A DNA stretch of 6,542 nucleotides from an uncultured Lachnospiraceae bacterium (lineage in GTDB: Bacteria; Bacillota; Clostridia; Lachnospirales; Lachnospiraceae): the NCBI GenBank assembly GCA_958405355.1, contig CATYEA010000109.1:1-6542 (forward strand), given 5' to 3'. Position numbers and translations under genes: made by a program. Numbering within the stretch: the first letter of the stretch is position 1; each line of letters starts with the position of its first letter. Below the pieces are notes generated by a model, which saw nothing but the letters and a program-made list of their open reading frames with translations, was not told the DNA's origin and searched no databases. Shown one piece after another: positions 1-6,266 of this stretch.

Positions 1-2
1 AA

Positions 3-41
3 ACAATGAAAATGAATAAGAAAGAGGGAAAGGAAGAATGA
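3..41 (+). CDS. Possible 3' end of an upstream gene overlapping the surface-protein start (partial)
   Basis: One frame stays open from base 3 and would end ...NKKEGKEE with TGA at 39-41. This overlaps ATG 38 in the classic ATGA arrangement of translationally coupled operon genes. Only a dozen codons are visible, and a second frame could equally end at TAA 17-19, so this is a possibility rather than a call. The protein, if real, cannot be identified. Confidence -1.
   Translation, partial: TMKMNKKEGKEE
23..37 (+). promoter_or_regulatory. Ribosome binding site of the surface-protein gene
   Basis: The leader is almost pure purine. AGAGGG at 23-28 lies nine bases before ATG 38 and is the likeliest Shine-Dalgarno. 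AGGAAG at 31-36 is a better-looking match but is only one base from ATG 38 and sixteen from the in-frame ATG 53, so neither spacing is good. This supports ATG 38 as the start, though not decisively. No promoter is visible in the 37 bases available. Confidence -1.
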
Positions 42-142
42 GAAAAAAGACGATGAAAAGAGCGTTGGCCTTTTTTATGGCAGCTCTGCTGGTCATCGGT
101 TCGGTATTTACCGGAGATGTCTCATCGCTGCAAGTTTATGCA
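38..142 (+). other. Signal peptide of the surface protein (residues 1-35)
   Basis: A basic n-region (R2, K3, K4, K7, R8) is followed by a hydrophobic core at about residues 9-24 and a polar c-region ending V33-Y34-A35. The -3/-1 pattern V-x-A fits signal peptidase I cleavage before V36. The first residues of the mature protein are acidic (VEIDPG). The exact cleavage site is an inference. Confidence -1.
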
Positions 143-3100
143 GTGGAGATTGACCCGGGCAATGACCCGGAAAATGAACCGGTGAACTTCACATTCAATG
201 TGACAATGCCAGAAAAAACAGGAGATGTCGATTGGGGAAATCTAGTACTTACCATATTTAAAGGTGACGAGATTTTGAAAAGAGAGAATCTAAACGAAAA
301 CTTTTCAGAAACGGTAAGTATTGTCAAAGAAGATGGAGCAGTTTACACGTATTCGGTAACCTGTGATAATTATGAATTAAGTGGTAATACAGGTGCATTG
401 GATTTTAATAATTTAACAGTCGATGTTTCAATTGCTTCGGCAACGCCGAATTATCAGGTTACAGGAATAGATGGGTTACAATCACTTTTTACAGATGACT
501 CAAAAACTTATACGTTACTAGGCGAAAATTTAGATGTATGGATTGCTGCATTGGGCTTTACATGGTCTGTGGTGCCTGGGGATTGTATCCAGATTACCGA
601 ACAGGATGCTAAGAGCTGTACGGTAACAGCTTTAAAGCAAGGAACAGCTAATCTTCAAGTGAAAAATCATGAGGGAACTTTAATTTGCGAGAAACAGATT
701 ACTGTAGATAAATTGGATTACAGCAACAACTTAAGTGTATCCTTTGACCCGGCGGAGGGAGGAAAAGTAAATAGTTCGGTAACGGTCATTGTGTCCGGTG
801 CACCGGCAAATGTCAGTGTTCAGTTAAGTGTTGATGGAGCCGTGGATACTTCGACCGCGAATTCCAGTGGGAAGGCAGAATTCTCATGGACACCGGCTGA
901 CGGAAATAATCACACCTTTTCTGCGGAGATTATCGACAGTGATAAGTATTCAGGAAGTGTGACAGCTTCATATACAGCGAATAAGTTGGACCAGTCTTTT
1001 GAAATAAAAAAAGATGAGGACGTCAAGGTTACCTATGGTGACGGCGAAACAGTGATAGCGTCGATTACCAATGGCGGTGGTATTGAAAGCGACTCCAGTG
1101 AATACCGCTATTCTGCCAAGGTTTATGCTGCAGATGAGGATGGTAATAAAATAGATGAAGTGTCAGATAAAGCAGAGGTTTCTGTGAATGCGGCCAAGGG
1201 AGAAGTCAGCCTGACGCCGAGAACGGCCGGCAGGGTTTATGTGGAAATTACAAAAGCCGGAAATAATGTTTATGACGACTTTTCCGATGGTTTTGTTTAT
1301 GAAATTCTTCCGAAGGAACTGACGATTGCCAGCGTTGAGGCGGTGGACCGGGTTTATGATGGGAAAACTTCTGTGAATGTCAGTGCAACAGTGGAAGGTT
1401 TTGTTGATGCGGATAAAGACAGTGTATTTGATCCTGTCAGAGGAACCGGAAAAATGGCCGACGCCAATGCCGGAGAGAATAAGGAAGTTACATCCACGAC
1501 GATTAACCTCCCTGGAAACGGGTATGAAAATTATACGTTAAAAGAGGGCGATATCGCTAAAATCGATAGTGTGAACGCCACAGTAACGATTGCCAAAAAG
1601 CCTTTAAAGGTTACAATCAAGGATGGCACAAAGGTTTTCCGTGAGGAGAATACCCAGGTCATCCAGATGGTGGAAGCTAATATGGAATTTGAAGGTTTTG
1701 TTGACGGTGAGAACAAATCGGTTCTTGAGAGTTCCAAAAAGCCATCGGTTTCTGTTAATCTTGAAGCTACAGGGGAAAAAATCGGCTTGAATGAAGATGT
1801 TATTCAAGCAGATTTGGCTAAAGCAAATGCTGATGCAAATGCGCCAGTCAACTATGTGTATGCTTCTACCATAACAGATGATACAACTTATGAAACGACA
1901 CCGGCTGTCAGTGATTTGACGATTACGGCGGAAACGGTGGACAGCTTTACAAAATATGTAGCGGTCGGTGGCACAAACGTATACCAGCAGCCGGACGACA
2001 ATGCTGTCGGAACTGAGACTGTATATTACGGTTACAGCGCTGAGGCGATGTTCAAAATTAATGATGATACCGGCGTATATACAATACTGCGGGAAGTACC
2101 TAATCAGACTGGCGACATAGGAAACGGAAATTCTGGAACGAATGTGACAGCGAATGGCGTGGCATTATCGGGTAAAATGGAAGATGAAATTAATCTTACT
2201 GATGTCACAAAAACTTTCTATCTGACCAATGAGGCCGGAACGATATATTCGAAACCGTTTAGTATTAAATTTATTGCGGATACGGCTGTACCGCAGGTGG
2301 AATTGTCCATGGAGGACGGAACACCGATAGTGAATAAGCTGGCAGAGACGATTACCTTCGGTATTTTCAAAAATGAGCAGACGGCGGTAACCGTAACGGT
2401 AACAGATTCGGAAACGAGTGCGGTTTCAGGTATTAAAAACTGGCAGTATGCTATTTATAACTGTAGTGAGGGAACGGGCAAGAGCTATGAAGACTATAAA
2501 GAAAGTCTGATGTTCGAGGATGCACCTCGAAGCGGCATTGTCCAGATACCGGTAGCTGTTTCAGAAATGCCGGGAAAATACATTTTATTTGTCAAAGTCA
2601 CTGATAATGTGGGCAATCAGATGATTTATGCCAGCAACGGTATGATTTTTGAATGCTCCGTTATTGAGAACATTGATATTTATCATGGTGAGGGAACCCG
2701 GAGCTATAATTACGTGGGCAGCGACCAGACAGTGACGATTACAGCGACGGATAAGGACGAAAGCAATATCTATTCTGGTGTTGCGAAAATTGATTATTCT
2801 ATCAGTATTGACGAAAAGACAACGGATTATTCTTATCTGACGACAGAAGAAGGAGAGATTCCGAATGTGGCAGATTTGAGTGGCTATAAAGAAGCCACGG
2901 TTGTCAATGAAAATAATCAGAAACCGGTAGTGAGCGTAGAGGATAATACAAGTGCAGTAATTAAGGTGACGGCAACAGCGAAGGATTTTGCAGGAAACGA
3001 AATCAAATCTGAGAACGCCTACAGTCATGCCTTCGTGATCGATAAGCTTGCTCCGGTCATTGAGAACAGCGTGACGTCTGAAGCCGCTGTACAAAACGGT

Positions 3101-6100
3101 AAATATTATAATAAAGACGTTGTATTGACAACGACGGTTACCGAGCGGTTTTTGGATATTAACAATGCTCTTCAATATACGATTAACGGTGTAACCGTAT
3201 CATTAGCCGAATTAGAAGCACGTCAGGCAGATTTCGGTATCAGCAGTATCGTTGTTGATGAAGGAGCTGCCGAGGCAAATCGTACGGATACATCAAAATC
3301 GGTAGTAACTGTGACCTTCCACGCGGATAATGTATATACGATGAAAGTGTCTGTAACAGATAAGGCCGGAAACTCAGATACAAAATCGATTCCGGAATTT
3401 GTTGTCGACCAGACAGCCCCGGTTGTGGATATTACTTATTACAGCTACGGCAGTGGAAAAGAATTTAAAGCCGGTACAAATGCTTCGACTCCGGCTTACC
3501 TGAATGCAGATTATAGTTCTTTTAAAGCTGTTGTTTCTGTGGATGAACTGAATTTTGCCACTGAGGATGGTACAGTGATCTCTACATTGACAATGACAGC
3601 GAAGGATTCGGGAAACAGAGATATTCTGGGAGATTTTATCGCCGGTCATCAGTCGGCCTCAGCAAAAGATTCCACCTGGAGTAAAGCGTCGGGAAATAAA
3701 AAGAATTATGAAATTGCCGTTCAAACAGACGCCAATTATAGCTTTGCCTTTGAATATACGGATTTGGCGGGTAACAGGGCTTCTGTGAATGTAGGTTATG
3801 TGACTCTGGATAGGGTGGCTCCGTCAGGAAGCATTACGGCAGACGGTCTTGTCAATGATACGGCCACGACAAAGACCTGGTTTGAGTCCTTCCTCAGCAC
3901 GATTACCTTTGGTTTGTTCGGAAAGAATGACATGGGCGCAACGATGGAAAGTTCCGATGTAACTTCTGGTGTGGCATCCACCTGGTATCTGTCAACTTCT
4001 GAACTGCTCACTAAGGCAGATTTGGCAAAACGGAATGACTGGACTGCTTACAACGGAAGAATTTCACTGGGAGCAAACCAGAATGTTATTGTTTATGAAA
4101 AGGTTGTTGATAAAGCAGGAAATATCAGTTACTTCAGTACAGAAAATCTTGTGGCAGATAATGTGGACCCGGCGCCGACAGTAACTATTACACCGACAGC
4201 GCCAGGATGGGGCAAGGGTGTTTACAGTGCGGGAGATAATCCGGGATTTGATATTGCTGTGACAGACCCGGCACCTAACGGTGTATATTCTGGCTTGAAG
4301 GAAATTACGTATAAGATTATCAACGGAACGACTGGCTATGTTGAATCAGGAACACTGGCAAATATTGCCCGGACGGCTCATCAGCAGAACTGGACCGGTC
4401 ATGTATCCATTGACCCGACAGCATTTTATAGTAATGATGTTCGGGTTACTGTATCAGCTTCTGACTGGTCAACCAATCCGGCAACTTCTGAAACACAGCA
4501 GTTGAAGGTGGACAATGAAGCACCGAAAGTATCCTTTAGTTTCGATGCATCCGATGCTTCAAACGGCAAATATTATAACACGACAAAGGTATTGACGATT
4601 ACTGTCAATGAACGTAACTTTGATGAGTCTTATCAGCCGACAATAACGGCCAGCAACGGCAGCGGTTACAGCTTCAGCGGATGGTCCATTAATGGTGAAG
4701 TGGCAACGGGTATAGTAACATTCAGCGGCGACGGCGACTATTCTGTAACTTATGACTGCTATGATCTGGCAGGTAACAAGTCCAATACAGAAACAATGGC
4801 TGAAATCACCATTGATAAGACCAACCCTGTGATTTCTGTATCCTACGATAACAACAACGCCCGCAACGGCAATTATTACAATGCTTCACGGACGGCGACG
4901 ATCACGATTACAGAACACAATTTCAATGCAGCTAATGTATCGGTACAGACGACAGCCAACGGCGCTTCCACACCGGGTGTGAGCGGATGGTCCACCAGCG
5001 GCGACCGCCATACAGCAACAGTGACCTTCGGCAGTGATGCGGATTACACCTTTGATATTAGCTATACGGATTTGGCCGGAAATGCGGCCGCAGATTATGC
5101 ACAGGACAGCTTTACTGTCGACCTGACAAATCCGGAGGTCGAAATTACCGGTGTGGCAAATAAATCGGCCAACAAGGGTACGGTTGAACCGGTGATTACT
5201 TTATCCGATACAAACTATGATGCTCAGGGAATTACCATTACCCTGGTTGGAAGCGAACGGGGCCGGGTGGATGTTTCCAATATGATTACAACAGCGACAA
5301 CGGCCAACGGTCAGATTATTACCTTCCTGAATTTCGGCGAAGGTATGGATGACATTTATACGCTGACGGCAGAAGCTGTAGATAAGGCCGGCAATGAGAC
5401 GACGAAGAGCATTATTTTCTCTGTCAATCGGGATGGTTCAACCTATAAGATTAACAAGTCAACGGAAGAACTTCTGAAAAAAGGTTATACCAATAATCCG
5501 AAGGATATAGTAATTCAGGAAATCAACGTAGATACGCTGAAGTTCATTGAATTGACCTATTCGAAGGATGGCAAGGTTGTTAAACTGGTTGAGGGCAAGG
5601 ATTACACGGTGACGGTCAGCCAGACCGAAGGCCAGTGGAAGATGTACACCTATACCATTAAGGCATCCTGCTTTGAGGACGAAGGTCAGTATGTTATCAA
5701 TATTTATTCTGAGGATGAGGCAGAAAATGCAACGACCAATAAGGCGAAGCAGACAAGCATCGAGTTTGTTGTTGATAAAACGCCTCCGACCATCGTTATC
5801 TCCAACCTGGAGGACGGCGGACGTTATAAAGAAGAAAGTCATGAATTCACATTGAGCGTTAAGGATAATACCTCTTTAGCTTATGTGGAATACTATCTGG
5901 ACGGAGAACTCGTCAAGGTTTATGAAGGCGATGAGCTTCTTACAGAGGACGGTGTTATCAAGATTAATCTTGGAAGTGCGGGAACCTATCAGAACGTACA
6001 GATTAAGGCCTATGATGCGGCGGGCAATGAAATTGTCTCCGATGAATATAGTGTTCTGGTAACATCCAGTGCATGGATTCAGTTCTATATGAATAAACCA

Positions 6101-6202
6101 TTATTCTATGGAGTAATTGTGATTATTATTGCAGCGCTGGTTTTGATTATCTTCTTCATTGGCAAACGCAGAAAAGACGATGACGAAAAGAAACAGGCAT
6201 AA
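38..6202 (+). CDS. Giant exported, membrane-anchored multi-Ig-like-domain surface protein (2054 aa)
   Basis: This protein is predicted to be secreted and to stand out from the cell on a single C-terminal membrane anchor. Residues 1-35 look like a Sec signal peptide (RKKTMKR n-region, hydrophobic 9-24, likely cleavage after V-Y-A35). A beta-rich domain (about 45-135) follows, then a BIG2-like domain (about 136-224, W176-S-V and a V-T-A-L-K-Q-G-T-A strand) and an Ig-like domain (225-315). Residues 426-521 resemble YDG and 522-630 resemble MBG. About ten Ig-like modules fill 753-2009, most ending in D-x-A-G-N followed by a V-D-x-T-x-P linker. A membrane helix (2021-2042) and the tail KRRKDDDEKKQA close the protein. 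There is no LPXTG motif and no catalytic signature, so an adhesive, structural or sensory stalk role is inferred. ATG 38 is preferred to ATG 53 because GAGGG at 24-28 is well spaced from it. The frame is intact throughout. Ligand and function are unknown. Confidence -1.
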   Translation: MRKKTMKRALAFFMAALLVIGSVFTGDVSSLQVYAVEIDPGNDPENEPVNFTFNVTMPEKTGDVDWGNLVLTIFKGDEILKRENLNENFSETVSIVKEDGAVYTYSVTCDNYELSGNTGALDFNNLTVDVSIASATPNYQVTGIDGLQSLFTDDSKTYTLLGENLDVWIAALGFTWSVVPGDCIQITEQDAKSCTVTALKQGTANLQVKNHEGTLICEKQITVDKLDYSNNLSVSFDPAEGGKVNSSVTVIVSGAPANVSVQLSVDGAVDTSTANSSGKAEFSWTPADGNNHTFSAEIIDSDKYSGSVTASYTANKLDQSFEIKKDEDVKVTYGDGETVIASITNGGGIESDSSEYRYSAKVYAADEDGNKIDEVSDKAEVSVNAAKGEVSLTPRTAGRVYVEITKAGNNVYDDFSDGFVYEILPKELTIASVEAVDRVYDGKTSVNVSATVEGFVDADKDSVFDPVRGTGKMADANAGENKEVTSTTINLPGNGYENYTLKEGDIAKIDSVNATVTIAKKPLKVTIKDGTKVFREENTQVIQMVEANMEFEGFVDGENKSVLESSKKPSVSVNLEATGEKIGLNEDVIQADLAKANADANAPVNYVYASTITDDTTYETTPAVSDLTITAETVDSFTKYVAVGGTNVYQQPDDNAVGTETVYYGYSAEAMFKINDDTGVYTILREVPNQTGDIGNGNSGTNVTANGVALSGKMEDEINLTDVTKTFYLTNEAGTIYSKPFSIKFIADTAVPQVELSMEDGTPIVNKLAETITFGIFKNEQTAVTVTVTDSETSAVSGIKNWQYAIYNCSEGTGKSYEDYKESLMFEDAPRSGIVQIPVAVSEMPGKYILFVKVTDNVGNQMIYASNGMIFECSVIENIDIYHGEGTRSYNYVGSDQTVTITATDKDESNIYSGVAKIDYSISIDEKTTDYSYLTTEEGEIPNVADLSGYKEATVVNENNQKPVVSVEDNTSAVIKVTATAKDFAGNEIKSENAYSHAFVIDKLAPVIENSVTSEAAVQNGKYYNKDVVLTTTVTERFLDINNALQYTINGVTVSLAELEARQADFGISSIVVDEGAAEANRTDTSKSVVTVTFHADNVYTMKVSVTDKAGNSDTKSIPEFVVDQTAPVVDITYYSYGSGKEFKAGTNASTPAYLNADYSSFKAVVSVDELNFATEDGTVISTLTMTAKDSGNRDILGDFIAGHQSASAKDSTWSKASGNKKNYEIAVQTDANYSFAFEYTDLAGNRASVNVGYVTLDRVAPSGSITADGLVNDTATTKTWFESFLSTITFGLFGKNDMGATMESSDVTSGVASTWYLSTSELLTKADLAKRNDWTAYNGRISLGANQNVIVYEKVVDKAGNISYFSTENLVADNVDPAPTVTITPTAPGWGKGVYSAGDNPGFDIAVTDPAPNGVYSGLKEITYKIINGTTGYVESGTLANIARTAHQQNWTGHVSIDPTAFYSNDVRVTVSASDWSTNPATSETQQLKVDNEAPKVSFSFDASDASNGKYYNTTKVLTITVNERNFDESYQPTITASNGSGYSFSGWSINGEVATGIVTFSGDGDYSVTYDCYDLAGNKSNTETMAEITIDKTNPVISVSYDNNNARNGNYYNASRTATITITEHNFNAANVSVQTTANGASTPGVSGWSTSGDRHTATVTFGSDADYTFDISYTDLAGNAAADYAQDSFTVDLTNPEVEITGVANKSANKGTVEPVITLSDTNYDAQGITITLVGSERGRVDVSNMITTATTANGQIITFLNFGEGMDDIYTLTAEAVDKAGNETTKSIIFSVNRDGSTYKINKSTEELLKKGYTNNPKDIVIQEINVDTLKFIELTYSKDGKVVKLVEGKDYTVTVSQTEGQWKMYTYTIKASCFEDEGQYVINIYSEDEAENATTNKAKQTSIEFVVDKTPPTIVISNLEDGGRYKEESHEFTLSVKDNTSLAYVEYYLDGELVKVYEGDELLTEDGVIKINLGSAGTYQNVQIKAYDAAGNEIVSDEYSVLVTSSAWIQFYMNKPLFYGVIVIIIAALVLIIFFIGKRRKDDDEKKQA
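170..982 (+). other. N-terminal beta-sandwich region: three Ig-like/beta domains
   Basis: Residues 45-315 read as three short beta domains. The first (about 45-135) has a V-Y-T-Y-S-V strand with a following N-Y-E-L turn, somewhat like carboxypeptidase-regulatory or PEGA-type folds; this match is weak. The second (about 136-224) has the W-S-V, S-C-T-V-T-A-L and G-T-A-N-L-Q-V strands typical of bacterial BIG2 domains, and holds C183, C194 and C217, unusual in a protein otherwise poor in cysteine. The third (about 225-315) is Ig-like, with V-N-S-S-V-T-V and F-S-W-T-P-A strands. None of these shows the VDKTAP linker of the later array, so they are a separate N-terminal section, perhaps the distal tip. 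Confidence -1.
1313..1927 (+). other. YDG-like domain followed by MBG-like domain (residues about 426-630)
   Basis: Residues 426-521 contain R-V-Y-D-G-K-T-S (438-445), E-G-F-V-D, a G-T-G-K-M turn and a closing G-Y-E-N-Y-T-L (495-501). This order matches the YDG family of bacterial surface domains. Residues 522-630 begin K-P-L-K-V-T-I-K-D-G and contain F-E-G-F-V-D-G-E-N-K-S-V-L (551-563), the hallmark of MBG-type domains, which often sit next to YDG in adhesin-like proteins. The usual Y-G-D of MBG is replaced by F534-R-E-E here, so the second domain is divergent. Assignment is by motif recognition only. Confidence -1.
2294..6061 (+). repeat. Array of about ten divergent Ig-like modules (residues 753-2009)
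   Basis: Modules are marked by a D-x-A-G-N-type turn near the end and a V-D-x-T-x-P-type linker. Turns lie at residues 856, 983, 1108, 1242, 1358, 1476 (D-W-S-T-N variant), 1576, 1678, 1782, 1893 (D-E-A-E-N variant) and 1993. Linkers lie at 748-752 (D-T-A-V-P), 1002-1006, 1124-1128, 1258-1262, 1374-1378, 1492-1496, 1593-1597, 1695-1699 and 1913-1917. The junction after the turn at 1782 carries N-R-D-G-S-T-Y instead, and the one near 861-880 has no clear linker. Units are about 90-135 residues. Such modules are rigid spacers or adhesive domains in Firmicutes surface proteins. The copies are diverged at DNA level, so this is a protein-level repeat rather than a satellite. Confidence -1.
4526..5134 (+). 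repeat. Adjacent pair of closely related Ig modules (residues 1497-1597 and 1598-1699)
   Basis: The two modules are 101 and 102 residues long and align with almost no gaps. Fifteen of the first 33 aligned positions are identical, including N-G-x-Y-Y-N (1509-1514 and 1610-1615), T-I-T and E-x-N-F. Later both carry S-G-W-S, V-T-F, D-Y and D-L-A-G-N, and both end T-N-P where most other linkers end A-P. A more distant relative with N-G-K-Y-Y-N at 1020-1025 lies in the module at residues 1007-1128. This looks like a local tandem duplication, more recent than the rest of the array. Confidence -1.
6098..6163 (+). other. C-terminal transmembrane anchor (residues 2021-2042)
   Basis: A run of about 22 mostly hydrophobic residues starts at P2021-L-F-Y-G and is rich in I, V, L and F. 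It is followed at once by K2043-R-R-K and an acidic/basic tail of twelve residues. The positive-inside rule puts the tail in the cytoplasm and the Ig array outside. The preceding S-A-W-I-Q-F-Y-M-N-K-P-L-F-Y-G stretch resembles the membrane-proximal end seen in related Firmicutes Ig-array proteins (from memory). No LPXTG-like motif precedes the helix, so sortase attachment to peptidoglycan is not expected. Confidence -1.
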
Positions 6203-6209
6203 TTAACGT

Positions 6210-6244
6210 GTGGGCTGCTGCTGTGTGCGGCAGCCCACTTTTCT
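6210..6244 (+). terminator. Rho-independent terminator after the surface-protein gene
   Basis: GTGGGCTGC (6210-6218) pairs exactly with GCAGCCCAC (6230-6238). Three more pairs (T-G wobble, G-C, C-G) extend the stem to twelve base pairs around the loop TGTGT at 6222-6226. The stem is followed directly by TTTTCT. The hairpin begins eight bases after the TAA stop. The short T-run, broken by a C, may make it leaky, which matters because the kinase gene behind it has no obvious promoter of its own. Confidence -1.
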
Positions 6245-6251
6245 ATATGTC

Positions 6252-6260
6252 AGGAAGGAG
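6252..6260 (+). promoter_or_regulatory. Ribosome binding site of the kinase gene
   Basis: AGGAAGGAG ends six bases before ATG 6267, an ideal spacing, and decides the start. The nearer ATG at 6262 is too close and its frame stops after seven codons (TGA at 6283-6285). A TATATG at 6244-6249 looks like a -10 box, but no -35 sequence lies at the right distance (that position falls inside the terminator hairpin), so a promoter is not claimed. Confidence -1.
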
Positions 6261-6266
6261 AATGAA

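Noticed and set aside
1006..1012. Seven-A run inside the surface-protein gene as a phase-variation tract
   Set aside because: It is short, it encodes lysine in a charged loop, and the frame is intact. Runs of this length are common in this base composition.
1130..1162. D-E-D-G-N-K-I-D loop (residues 366-373) resembling an EF-hand or dockerin calcium loop
   Set aside because: There is a single copy and the flanking helices are missing; it fits an ordinary beta-turn in an Ig-like domain.
2585..3175. 196-codon open frame on the minus strand, the longest antisense frame
   Set aside because: It lies wholly inside the surface-protein gene, has no ribosome binding site that I can see, and its translation is rich in I, R, H and N with no domain pattern. 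It is a shadow of the biased codon use on the other strand.
3969..4184. 71-codon + strand frame inside the large gene
   Set aside because: It is out of frame within a continuous, well-patterned coding region and has no ribosome binding site; a chance frame.
5459..5842. 127-codon minus-strand frame near the 3' end of the large gene
   Set aside because: It is a shadow of the coding strand, with no start signal and no recognisable protein features.
6244..6249. TATATG as a -10 promoter element for the kinase gene
   Set aside because: No -35 match lies 16-18 bases upstream, where the terminator hairpin sits, and it would leave almost no leader before the ribosome binding site.
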